Assembly: GCA_002284615.2 (NCBI GenBank)
Contig: MU069969.1
Location: forward strand, 143,715-167,376
Reading direction: 5' to 3'
Length of the DNA: 23,662 nt
Origin: Dunaliella salina
Lineage: Eukaryota > Chlorophyta > Chlorophyceae > Chlamydomonadales > Dunaliellaceae
Shown piece by piece: positions 9,241-18,314 of the stretch; positions within the stretch are counted from its first letter, which is position 1; each line of letters starts with the position of its first letter. The position numbers were made by a program, and so were the translations under genes. The notes beneath the pieces are model-generated. The model saw nothing but the letters and a program-made list of their open reading frames with translations, made no database searches and had not been told where the DNA came from.

Positions 9241-10035
9241 TTACAATTGGGTTTGACCTTCAGCCAGGTTGTTTGGCTGCTCGGCCTGATGTACTGTTCT
9301 ATCCAAAGAATAAATATCCATGAGATTAGAAATAAAATGATAAGTCTCATTAGTTTGGTCCTGTAAGAAATGAAAGACATCCTCAGAACTAGCCTGAGTG
9401 TAATAAAAAGCGCCTGTCTCGTCCTGAAGAACTCTGTGAGCAGAGGGGAAATCAGAAAAGAGATGTTCATAAGTCCTGTTAAGAGAACACACAGGACCGT
9501 AGGAACATAGGAAAACAGCATGTTTTTCATCTTGAAGTCCCCCAAGGTCACATTTATCACAAACTGAAGTGTGCTCCTGCCAGAGTGATGTCTCAACCCT
9601 TAGGGTGTGTGCATGCAAGCGAAAGCGTGCGATGTTTCTCATCATATGCTTGCCTAAATCAAGATGCAAATACCTAGGAACAGAAAAGGGCGCTCCATGA
9701 GCAGCCAAAGGCTTCAAAGGGAGAGCCACCCAGTGATGATACTTGGCTAATTTGTTCACACGCCCATTGTGCTCTGCCAAGGCAGCCGCATTCCAAGCAC
9801 CTCGTAGCCTTTTTCTCAGATCAACAAACTCCTTCAGTGCTACTGGCTGCCCTGAACGCACACATTGAATAAACATATTGCACCTGTCCAAGCCATTACA
9901 TGCTGCCAAAAACTCTGAGGTCCAACATTTACGAGATATGCAGCTCATGTCAACATCTGCTTGCAGCACCTTGCGCAGTGTAGTACTGTTGCTGCGCAGC
10001 AAAGCATTGTAGAACCTGACTGCTGCACGGAACAA
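9241..10035 (-). pseudogene. Retrotransposon C-terminal region with CCHC zinc motif
   Basis: About 264 codons following the reverse transcriptase. The start of the frame (FRAAVRFYNALLRSNSTTL) continues the upstream fragment after a frame change near 10030. Near the C-terminus CDKCDLGGLQDEKHAVFLC gives C-x2-C-x9-H-x4-C, matching the zinc-binding motif often found after the reverse transcriptase in plant-type LINEs, thought to help bind the template RNA. The stop lies about 20 bp before the TTATGACC tail, so the 3' UTR is very short. Confidence 0.8.
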
Positions 10036-10433
10036 TAAAGCTGCAAAGGCTCATGACCACATTCCCGGAGAACAGACCAGTCAGGAGTGGTACGCTTCAC
10101 CCCAAGGAAGCGCTTCAGTAAGCATAGGTGCACAGTTTGTAAAGGGCAGTCCCATTCAGCACCTGCTTTCATACATCTGGTGCCCCATATTTGACAAGCA
10201 TACATGCTAGCAGGGAGAGCATATGCTTTATCCAGCCAGAGCATGGTATGCGGCCTGTCAGTCAAGTGGTACTCTGACGCAAACTGCCTGATCCGTCTAC
10301 ATCCAGCCAAGAAAGGAGCGCACATGTGTTCGGCAGTGGCCTGTGGGTTGCGCTGCTTTGTGAACAGCATGCCCAAATATTTGAAAGACTTTGCACAAGC
10401 CAAGGGCACTCCACCAAAAGTAAAGACTGGCAC
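9945..10433 (-). pseudogene. Reverse transcriptase thumb/connector fragment
   Basis: This frame carries FKYLGMLFT, the motif following the RT palm (often FKYLG), then a helical region (RRIRQFASEYHLTDRPHTML) and RFLGVKRTTPDWSVLRECG. It lies one frame away from the RT core. The change is near 10440, where the upstream frame departs just after the palm motif containing NATKSEIVH. The protein read-out was clearly continuous before the indel. Confidence 0.8.
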
Positions 10434-11257
10434 ATCATTGCCCTTAGAATTAAATGCACAATCTCAGACTTGGTAGCATTTATCACCAATCCTTTCCGTC
10501 GAGCATAAGCGTGCAACCTATCCAACATCAACTGGAGCTGACCAGGCTGGTTACTGGTAAGGCACAGATCGTCTGCATACAGCATATGCATAACATGGAG
10601 ATCGCTTGCACCTGTAACTGCCCCTTGCACATTTTCTGCCACGCAATCCACATCATTGATGTACAGGGAAAACAGCAAAGGGGAAAGCGGGTAGGCTTGC
10701 TTAACTCCAAAAAGAGGGCGCACACGAGCTTGCTTGGTGCCATCCACTAAGATGTACTCGTCATTAGCATACATGTTCTTAATGATATTCAACAGGCATG
10801 TAGGCATACGACTGCACTGAAGATGCCTCCAAAGAGCTTCCCTGGGAATTGTGTCGTAAGCTTGCTTAAAGTCAATAAATGCCGCATGCAACCTTGGGGA
10901 TCGATTAGGACGCTTGACCCGAGCAGCATGCTGCAAGTGCCGCAAAATAAAAATGGGCTGCAAAGTGTTACGGCCAGGATAGAAACCGTATTGCGTGTCT
11001 GGAATTTTGTTCCTATCTCTGCACCACCCTGTGACAACTTCCCTCAACACATTCGCGTACAGTCTGTACAGGGTACCACTAACGGCAAGCATGCGATAAT
11101 TCCCTGGATCCACAACAGAGCCCTTCTTGTAGAGAGGAGTAATTTTGGCTATTGTCCAGCAAGCAGGGATCTCAGCTTTCTCCATCATGGCAGCAAACAG
11201 ACGCGCAATGTAAGGAGCTAAGACATTCATCATTAACCCTATCTGTGCCTCTGCCAT
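10262..11257 (-). pseudogene. Reverse transcriptase core (fingers and palm)
   Basis: The motifs run in order: ITPLYKKGSVVDPGNYRMLA (fingers), FIDFKQAYDTIP (motif A with catalytic Asp), GVKQAYPLSPLLFSLYIND (motif B) and MLYADDLCLTS (motif C, YADD), then LVINATKSEIVH (motif D). The catalytic Asp residues are present. In motif B the usual Gly-Cys of QGCPLSP is Ala-Tyr, an unusual change at a normally conserved place. The true C-terminal part is in another frame; residues past about the KSEIVH motif in this frame are shadow. Confidence 0.85.
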
Positions 11258-11969
11258 TCACAGCTGGGGCTTTTTTCTCAGCATATTTAATGAACGGAGC
11301 CGCAATAGCATCAAAACCAGGGGATGTCCTAGCATTTAATGTACGGATGTGTTCACAAACAACAGGGTACAAGGCAGCAGCATCAGGCAGATCCAAAGCA
11401 TCAGCTTCAGGCAACCACTGAGACTCAGCACCTTGTCGGAATTGCTGTTCAGGGGGCGGGTTGTTGCGCCCTAAGGCCACTGCCATATCCCGAGCTGTAG
11501 CACCTGAGCCTCCTGTCCAGCGAGAAGCCACCCGCTGTGCCACCCCGCGTACAACCCTGAGAGCAGATTGTACCCCTCTGCTAATGCCGTCCAATAGTCC
11601 AGGTCTTCGATTGTGAGTGCTTTCAGGGCAGCTACCCATGGACATGCTTTCAGGGCAGCTACCCATCGGTCCGGATTGCCGATCAGGAATGTGAGGATTG
11701 CTTCCTGTTGGACAAGTGGGGTGTATGCCCACAGGTCCACTGGTGTGCAGGGAGGTATCCTGGTGATGTATGCTTTCAGGGCAGCTACCCATGCCTTGCA
11801 AATTTGCAGCTGCTCTGCTTAGAGAAGAAGAGCAATTGCCTGTATGAGAGCCAAAATGACGGTGCAGGTAGGAGCTCCAGCTTTCTGTTGTGATAGGAGT
11901 TTGATGGGTGCTCCTTCGCTTCCTCAGCATATCATGGATATCTGGCCTATGTCTCTTCAGTCTGTCCAA
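11172..11969 (-). pseudogene. Linker between endonuclease and reverse transcriptase
   Basis: The frame begins within a basic helix (KRARRAFEKYQKAV upstream, then LDRLKRHRPDIHDMLRKRR), typical of LINE linkers. It passes through a low-complexity part with three copies of a 22-bp repeat giving GSCPES peptides and ends with SPGFDAIAAPFIKYA, the start of the RT domain. The frame is lost near 11245, where the RT core continues in the next frame. Confidence 0.75.
11618..11792 (-). repeat. Three copies of a 22-bp repeat inside the retrotransposon linker
   Basis: TGCTTTCAGGGCAGCTACCC plus AT occurs exactly at 11618-11639, 11645-11666 and 11771-11792. The copies sit in one frame and give MGSCPES on the minus strand; spacers differ in length. 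Confidence 0.95.
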
Positions 11970-12080
11970 GGAAACCGCCTTCTGGTACTTCTCAAAAGCA
12001 CGCCGTGCACGCTTGGTTTGTTTCTTTTATTCTCTTTTTAAAAGAGGACAGGCATGCACAGCTTGACCACTTCGCACAGC

Positions 12081-13043
12081 TTAAATAAACAGACGCCTTC
12101 CCAGCCGACACTGCTCATCAAACCAAACAGGCCTTCTGATCCCTTGTTTTTCAGTTCTCTTGAAGACACACCCTTGAAATTTGCACATGCCCACATTATT
12201 CTCACTCGCAGCTTGCATGATCCAACTTCTCAAACAAAAACATGCCGTGTCTATGTTGCCAGCCTCAAGGGCAGCTTCCAACTGCACTGGCATCTCCAAG
12301 TTTCTCTCAAATTCTTCAACGTAAGCGAGTTGCCGCTCATGCTTCCAATTCAAACTCATTTTGCTAGCACACTGTCCCATCCCACACACGTGCTCAAAAG
12401 AGGGAGTCCAATCAGCACATAGGACAACATCAGGAATACGGAAAACAACTGAAATGCTTCCATGGTCTGTAGTGTCAAGGACTAAATCACAAATGTTTGA
12501 CTTCTGCACACACTTAAACAAGGAAGTCGATAGTAAGACATGGTCAGGCCTGCTCCGCCTGACAGGCCGCCTATTGTCCGAGCGGTACCCAAAGAAAGTG
12601 GGCTGGCCTTCATCACCTTGCGCACGTCCAGTCGTGAAAACAAGTCCATATGCAGCTGCAATATCAACAAGCAATCTGCCAGCCACATTCACATCACAGC
12701 ATGCACACCTTCTGGCAGCCTCAAGAGTCGGGCAGTCCACCAAAGCCCCATAATGGGCATCAGACACCTCACGTAGACTTCCAATTTTCGAATTAAAGTC
12801 CCCACATAACAGCAAGTCTGGAGTCATCTGTGCAGCACAAGCAAGCTCATCAAACAAGTAAGTAAATTGGTCATGCACTTGATCCACAGAAAACAAGTGT
12901 CCTTGAGGGTGAGCGTAAACTGCACCTAGCAAGGCATCCCTATGTAGCCCAAAAAGTTCTTTGCGACACTTAATCTCGCACACACTGAACCTCTGGAGCA
13001 ACGCGGAATACTGACATGAACTTTGCACACAAATTTGAAGCAA
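12081..13043 (-). pseudogene. APE-type endonuclease, C-terminal two thirds
   Basis: Motifs of the exonuclease-endonuclease-phosphatase fold appear in order: YAHPQG, LLLCGDFNSKIG (GDFN), PTFFGYRSDN, SRPDHVLLS and TTDHGSISVVF (DH pair). A helical linker with WFDEQCRLGRRLF follows, close to the WFDxEC seen after LINE endonucleases. The enzyme nicks target DNA to prime reverse transcription. The frame stops at 12081 and the linker resumes in another frame near 12020. Confidence 0.85.
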
Positions 13044-13335
13044 TTACTGCCACACCATAGTCCCTTCTACCAGCACATCCATCAGGGACATTTAATGTGT
13101 GAACAAATTTATGTGTTCCATGCAGATGGCTCATGATCCTATCCAGATCGTTTGTGCGAGTTTCAACCAGAACAGAAATACGATGCTTTCTAACGTTTGT
13201 GCACAGCAGATCAGTCTTCACAGACTCAGGGTCAACAGTAGGATCTGGAATGCCGTCCACATTGTGCACATACAGTCTCAGCTCTTTGCCATGGCAATCA
13301 GGCAAGCCATAGCTACCTGGCTGGTCAAACCCCTA
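12970..13335 (-). pseudogene. APE-type endonuclease, N-terminal part
   Basis: The frame opens after an in-frame TAG (13333-13335) and encodes LRLYVHNVDGIPDP and ISVLVETRTND, which hold the expected catalytic Asn and Glu of the endonuclease. It then reads YGVAVIASNLCAKFMSVF before the frame shifts around 12990-13010, where the next fragment overlaps. The same frame upstream of the TAG continues Ala-rich to an earlier TGA (13423-13425), so the original ORF probably began further 5'. Confidence 0.8.
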
Positions 13336-13770
13336 CTGTTGGGCATTGTTGGAGCGGGCCCCAGCGGTTGCGGCATCACCCCTGGCAGCCTTGGCTGCCC
13401 GGGTGTCACCACTGTGCCCATCTCATGGTCGAGGCGCACTGACTGGTGGCACAACGTCCATGGCTGCAGGCCCAGCTGCCGCCGCCGCAGCTGTTGCTGC
13501 TGCTGCTGCAGAGGAAGAGGGCACAGAGGCAGAGTTAGCTGCTGCTGCTGCTGCTGCTGCTGGTGACAGAGGCGGCAGCACCTCTGACAGGTACTGCACC
13601 ACCTTCTCCAAACCCTCTGCTGTCCTTTCCCACTTTTCCCCCCGCTACCCTTGCATAGCTCTTCCGCCCATGGCACCACACTGGATATGGTACTGATGTT
13701 GCCCTCCCTGCGCTGGCATCCCTGACTGTTCCCATAGTGAGTAACACGTTGCTGGCGTTTGTCGCTGCAT
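13336..13770 (-). pseudogene. 5' part of the retrotransposon, Ala/Gln-rich
   Basis: In the endonuclease frame the minus strand encodes MEKVVQYLSEVLPPLSP followed by long Ala tracts from CTG/GCN repeats (13491-13512 and 13538-13561), a stop at 13423, and RAAKAARGDAATAGARSNN. Another frame gives polyglutamine from the same DNA. This may be an N-terminal extension, an ORF1 relic or a 5' UTR with repeat expansion; no RNA-binding motif was seen. Confidence 0.45.
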
Positions 13771-13821
13771 AAGCTGTCACCCCCAACCCAAGTCAACGGC
13801 TTGGGTTGGGGGTGACAGCTT
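13771..13821. repeat. Perfect 22-bp inverted repeat with 7-nt loop at the retrotransposon 5' end
   Basis: Arms 13771-13792 and 13800-13821 are exact reverse complements around the loop TCAACGG. The last three bases of the right arm (CTT) are also the first three of the 12-bp target duplication at 13819, so the hairpin ends precisely at the insertion junction. Confidence 0.95.
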
Positions 13822-13830
13822 GGCACCTTG
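13819..13830. repeat. Target-site duplication, 5' side of the retrotransposon
   Basis: CTTGGCACCTTG is identical to 9212-9223. It defines the 5' boundary of the insertion. Confidence 0.85.
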
Positions 13831-13879
13831 ACATCTTTGCTGCTCGTGGAGGCGGGGGACATAGAGCAGCCTGCAGCTT

Positions 13880-14150
13880 GCTGGATTACCATGGCAGATT
13901 CTGGCCTTTCAAGGGCTGAAGGCTTACTGGATTACAATGGCAGAAATTTTCCAGGCCTTTCAGTGGCTGAAGGCTTCAAAGAGGCGGAGGGGCTCACAGG
14001 GGCAGGAGGCCTTGTATTTCTGGTAGACCTCGTATTGACTATAGGCCTTACTAAGGCATGGGAGATTACATCGGCGGAAGAATTTGTATTGGCAGAAGGC
14101 CTTACAATAGCACAAGTCTTACACTGGCAGAAGGCTGTGTGTTGGCATAT
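13880..14150 (+). repeat. Degenerate tandem repeat with GGCAGAAGGCCTTA-like core
   Basis: TGGATTAC(C/A)ATGGCAGA followed by GGCCTTTCA(A/G)(G/T)GGCTGAAGGCTT recurs after about 48 bp (13883 and 13931). Shorter relics (GGAGGCCTTGTATT, ATAGGCCTTACTA, GCAGAAGGCCTTACA, GGCAGAAGGCTGTG) continue to 14140. An open plus frame spans it but reads as repeat translation. Confidence 0.6.
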
Positions 14151-14332
14151 ACTATATGTTAGTCAAGGCGCCTTGCGGTCGCTAGTACCTACACATTTGC
14201 ACATCATCCCTGCAAACAAAAAAACGGACATCTAGGTCTCGCTGCGCCTTGGAGCTCTGCTTGGTCATGCCATTGCTGGTTCCGCGGGCAATTGACTGGA
14301 AACTGTGCGTCACAGGTTTACAGGAAGTGTGA

Positions 14333-14790
14333 GTCACAGCTGCTCTCTGCCCAACCCCACAACACTTCTGCCTTGGTTAGGTTACAGTGTCTTGGGGACC
14401 TTCAGCCAAGTCGTTCGGCTGTCACAGCTGCTCTCTGCCCAACCCCACAACACGTCTGCCTCACAGCTGCTTGACCCACAGCTGCTCTCCACCCCAAACC
14501 CCTATCCGCTCCGCCTGGCAACTGCTCATTGGCAGGAAGTGTGAGTCACAACTGTTTTCTGCCCAACCCCATAGCCGCCCTAGGTCCCCAGACATTGTAA
14601 CCATTAACCAGAACCGCCCTGCCTGGATGAGTCACAGCTGCTCTCACAGCTGCTCTCTGCCCGAACCCACGAGCCGCCCTGTCCCAGTGACTCGCAGCTG
14701 CTCTATGCCCTGTCCCCACAACCCCTCTGCCCGGCAGCTGCTTGGCTCACAGTTGCTCTCCACCCAAGACTGCAATATGCCCGACCCTGT
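14333..14790 (+). repeat. Minisatellite with CACAGCTGCTCTCTGCCC core
   Basis: A 33-bp word is identical at 14333-14365 and 14421-14453. Six or more shorter or diverged copies, each with the CAGCTG palindrome, continue to about 14790. Long open plus-strand frames here (Ser/Pro/Cys-rich) follow from the repeat and are not taken as genes. Confidence 0.75.
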
Positions 14791-15009
14791 TGAAAGCAGT
14801 CATGAGCCACTAGGAACCACAAGAAGCAAAGCTGCAGCTTGCGCTCCAACAGCTCCACTACCACAAACAAGCACACACTTGACAGCCCTCATCCCTGACC
14901 CTACCAGCTCTGCCACCACAGCCTCTCCAGCACTAGGCATGTGCAAATGTGTGCACTCCCATGCCCCCCTTTGTTCCAGCCCCCCGACCGACAATCCTCA
15001 GCGCCCACC

Positions 15010-15478
15010 CCCTGCCAGCCTGCGCTTGCTGCTGTGCATACTTCATTATAGCATGCAGCTCTGTTGCCGCATGGGCTGCCTCTTCAGTTTTCGGCACATG
15101 CACAAACGCGCATGCTATTGCATCTCAGCGCCCACCCCCTGCCAACTTCGCGCACTGCTGCTGCACGTACTCCACCATCGCACACAGCTCTGCTGCCAAT
15201 GCCTCATGGGCTGCCTCCTCAGTGTTCGGGACATGCATATGCACACGTGCTGCTGTGCATAACGCACCATCGCACGCAGCTCTGCTGCCGTCGTCTCATG
15301 GGCTGCGTCCTCAGTGTTCGGCACATGAACATGCGAGAATGCTGGTGCCTCTCAGCACCTACCCCCTGCCAGCTTCGCGCACTGCTGCTGTGCGTACTCA
15401 ACCATCGCACGCAGCTCTGCTGCCGTGGCCTCATGGGCTGCTAGCTCCTCTTGAAGACCAGACAGGCGCACCTGCACC
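15010..15478 (-). repeat. Tandem repeat encoding coiled-coil-like peptides
   Basis: Four units are marked by the common word CAGCTCTG(C/T)TGCC at about 15056, 15185, 15277 and 15411 (full units about 130 bp, one shortened). On the minus strand each encodes a variant of AAHEATAAELRAMVEYAQQQ followed by CAKLAGG, an Ala/Glu-rich heptad-like helix. The rightmost unit continues upstream into RLSGLQEEL after an acceptor-like CCGTGGTGCAG at about 15480, with GTAGGT after the helix. This suggests tandem duplication of an exon plus flanking intron. Stops occur between units. Confidence 0.65.
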
Positions 15479-15562
15479 ACGGTGGGTGAAGTGCAGCAGG
15501 TGCAGCAGTCAGCACTTGTGCATATGCCAATGTTGATAGCAAGGCGTGGTGCACATGGTAAG

Positions 15563-16015
15563 CTTGCGCACATGCCGATGTTGGCAGCAAGTTTAACGGA
15601 CATTTTTTGGGGCGATGCAGCCTGGGCTTCATCCAGCATGTGGAGCAAACCAAAATTGCAGGACCATGGCTGCATGGTGCATAAGCTTTACTTTTGCATA
15701 TGCTGGTGCTGGCAGCAAGATTAAAGGATCTTTTGTTGAAGCCCAGTGCGAAAGGCAAACTAAATTGCAGGACCGCGGCTGCGTGGTACACATTGTATGC
15801 TTATGCGCAGACTGGTGTCGGCAGCAAGTTTAACACATATCTTTTGGGGTATTGAAGCCTAGCATGTCAGGCAAACGCAATTGCAGGACCACGGCTGTGT
15901 GGTGCAAAAGTGCACTGATGCATATGCAGGTGTTGGCAGCAAGATGAACGGATGTTTTGGGGGTGGTGAAGCCCAGCAGAATTGCAGGGCCGCGGCTGTG
16001 TGGCACACATGGTGG
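15563..16015 (-). repeat. Tandem repeat, about 110-128 bp unit, four copies
   Basis: GGCAGCAAG marks units at 15583, 15711, 15820 and 15935, followed in each by TTTT(G), GAAGCC or GCAGCC, CA(A/G), AATTGCAGG(A/G)CC(A/G)(C/T)GGCTG and TGTGGTGCA-like sequence. The minus strand gives related peptides in changing frames (for example HTAVVLQLRLPDMLGFNTPK). No intact gene. Confidence 0.75.
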
Positions 16016-16383
16016 CGGGTTGTGCTGACGTGGGAGGCAAAGCATAGACTTTGTGCCCTTGCACAGATGGCATTTAGATCAGAGAGGGGCTGACATGGGT
16101 GGATGAGGGGGTAGGTGTCATGACACGAGTGAATGAAGTCGATGATGGTTGCATGATATGATTGAGTGGATGAAGCTTGTTGTGGATGCATGGCTTCACT
16201 CCCAACAGCCCCGTGTATTTAAGCACCAAAGTTGCACCTGCCACGAGTTCCAGATTCAAACTTGACTGTAAAACAACCATCAGACAAAAAAACGCAGGAC
16301 TGTTAAAGTTAAGACTGCAAAGTTTAGCAAAATGAAGGTGAGATGTCGCTGCACCTGTAACAGGGACTGGGACACGGGCATGA

Positions 16384-16790
16384 AAGCCAAGGCAGGAGCT
16401 CTTAGGCATGGGCAAAGACTGGTTCCTCTCCATGATGTCATAAAGAGTCATGTATCCTCCAGGCACTGAGTTTCCATGTATCCAGGCACCAAGGCATTCG
16501 CACCAAAGCATGGCCGTGGTCACTGAGTTGCAGGCACTAGAGCCAAAGAGTAGCAATAAGGCATGGGTGAAGACCGGTTGCCCTCCATGACAGTGAAGGA
16601 TCTGGCGCCAAGGCACGGGCACATGCACCGACACGCAAGCACAAAAGCCAAGGCAAGAGCACTGAATCGTGGACGAAGGCTGGATTTACTCCATGATACA
16701 ATACAGAATCATGTACCCTTTCATATATCCTGGGGACACTAAGTTCCCGCGTTTCCAGGCGCCAAGGCACTAAGACCAATCCTTCCATAG
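16384..16790. repeat. Diverged duplication, period about 131 bp (with 262-bp offset copies)
   Basis: AAAGCCAAGGCA(G/A)GAGC at 16384 and 16646 starts two similar segments sharing CTCCATGAT, TCATGTA, CC(A/T)GG, CACTAAGTT- or CACTGAGTT-like and CCAGGC(A/G)CCAAGGCA words. A shortened copy lies between them from about 16555. No convincing coding frame. Confidence 0.6.
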
Positions 16791-16929
16791 GGCCTCCTGG
16801 TGAGGCCTCTAACTTTTGTTAGGGGTTCTTCCCTTTATGCACGCCGCCTTTGGCTTGCGTAGACTTTTCTTTTCTTTTCCAATCCTTCCATATCAGGAGC
16901 GCTCTGCAAGTGCCACCTAGACCGCTCCA

Positions 16930-17600
16930 GCCAGCGGTTTCCCATTGACTTCAGACGCACTGACTGGCACTTGCCCTAAACCCTATGCATTCTTGCTCAG
17001 GTTTGTCCAGTACAGTTTAAAAGAGAGAAGGCTGAGCAGCCAACCTCTCTGGCTGAAGGCCTAATACCACTGTAAACAACACCCTCTGCATTCTTCCTGC
17101 AGGCAAGGGTGGCAGGCCAGCCCCAGCATCAGGCATCGACCACCAAGCATGAGCATACTCCACTCAGCTTGCTTCACAACCGCTGCCTCTCACTTCCTCC
17201 TGAGACTGCACCGCACCCGCCATTGAGACCTGTTCTCTCATTGACCTTAGACATGCTGACTTGCGATTGCCCTACACCCTCTGCAGCATTCTCCCGCAGG
17301 CGAAGTAAAAAAGCCAACCCAGGCATCAGGCATTCAACGAGCCGCGTCTCCTCTCTGCCGCCCTCACGAACGCCGACTCACACATCCTCCTGAGACTGCA
17401 CCGCAGTTGCCATTAAGACCTGCTCTCTCATTGACCCAAGAGGCGCTGACTGTCACTCGCCCCATACCTTCTACATTTTTCCCGCAGGTTGTCAAGGTTG
17501 GCAGGCCCGACCTTAACATCAGGCTTCAACCGTGCATCTACTTCATTCTGCTGGCTTTGCAAGCACCGCCTCACATGTCCTCTTAAAACTGCACTGCACC
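16930..17600 (-). repeat. Tandem repeat of about 190 bp with splice-like words
   Basis: TCCTCCTGAGACTGCACCGC recurs at 17195 and 17385, with a diverged version at 17578 and an older one before 17110, so the period is 190-193 bp. Each unit contains CAxTGACxTxxGACxxxCTGAC and a pyrimidine tract ending in GCAG. Minus-strand translation gives peptides such as GQSQVSMSKVNERTGLNGGC, with stops. Confidence 0.7.
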
Positions 17601-17657
17601 TCCCACCATGGGGTTACAAGGTTGACAAGGATAAGGCAGCCGCCACCAAGACCGCAC

Positions 17658-17914
17658 CTGCCATTGCGCCAGGGATGCTTGCTCCGCCTGACGGTGTGCC
17701 GCATGCTTTTGTGCATCATGGCATTGGGGGCCCACACCCTCTGTGCGCTGAGCGCCCACATCCGTGCGGTTGGCAGCACCCTTGTTGCTGCTGAGCACAG
17801 AGTCGCGCTGCAGACTCCGCAATTGCTGCCCATCAGCACATGAGGAGGAGCCTCCAGGCTTGTACTTTTCTGTGTGCGTTGACGGAACTGCACTAGAACC
17901 AGCGGATCCCACAC
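17658..17914 (-). CDS. Exon in the repeat region, unknown product
   Basis: The minus strand shows an acceptor ending CTTGCTGCAG at 17915, an open 257-nt stretch and a donor GTGCGG after TGGCAG at 17658. It encodes about 85 residues: GSAGSSAVPSTHTEKYKPGG, then DGQQLRSLQRDSVLSSNKGA, then HDAQKHAAHRQAEQASLAQW. The composition is polar and normal, unlike the surrounding repeat translations. It starts with two bases of a split codon and ends in phase 0. No neighbouring exon in matching phase could be fixed, so it may be a remnant of the gene whose duplicated pieces fill 15000-19600. Confidence 0.4.
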
Positions 17915-18314
17915 CTGCAGCAAGCACAGAGTACCCGCTTGGTCAGTCAACGCACACGGAACAGTCAACGCGCCCAGAAAAGTGCGAGCCCAGATCCCAC
18001 ACCTGCAGCACATCAGGAGCACCCGCTTGGTAAGTCAACGCACAAAGCACAGTCGACGCATGCATTACACACCTGCAGCACGTGAGGAGAAGCCTCTTGG
18101 TCAATCAACACACACAGAACAATCAACACACGGAGCAGACAGCGCACACAGAAGAGCCCAAGCAACTGCCTCTGCCGCAGCGAGCCCCGCAGACGCGCAC
18201 GCACCTACACCTGCCCTTGCTGCAGTATGGGCTGCAGGTAGTTGCGCACCTGCCCCTGCTGCAGCGTGTGCCGCCCTGTTGCACCAGCTCCAGCACTTTG
18301 AGGGGCGGCTCCCG

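Larger units (their letters stand above)
9224..13818 (-). mobile_element. Non-LTR (LINE-type) retrotransposon, 4.6 kb, nearly full length
   Basis: Read on the minus strand the order is: Ala-rich/CTG-rich 5' segment, APE-type endonuclease, linker, reverse transcriptase, C-terminal Cys/His zinc-binding motif, short 3' tail. No RNase H or LTR is seen. The 3' tail is not poly(A) but ends in TTATGACC units (two exact copies and one degenerate TTGTAACC). A 12-bp duplication flanks it. The reading frame is broken by at least four frame changes and several stops, so this copy cannot make one intact protein as written. The clade is undetermined: the domain order fits L1-like or other APE-type lineages. 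Confidence 0.9.

Noticed and set aside
13278..13892. 204-codon minus-strand ORF with a polyglutamine run
   Set aside because: It crosses the retrotransposon 5' boundary, the hairpin and the target duplication, so it cannot be one ancestral gene. The endonuclease frame gives Ala tracts from the same DNA.
14387..15262. 291-codon plus-strand ORF across the CAGCTG minisatellite and coiled-coil repeats
   Set aside because: The length comes from stop-poor repeat DNA; composition is Ser/Cys/Pro/His-rich without domain features, and the minus strand of 15010-15478 reads better.
16970..16985. CCCTAAACCCTA telomere-like word
   Set aside because: Two units only, inside the 190-bp tandem repeat; explained by that repeat.
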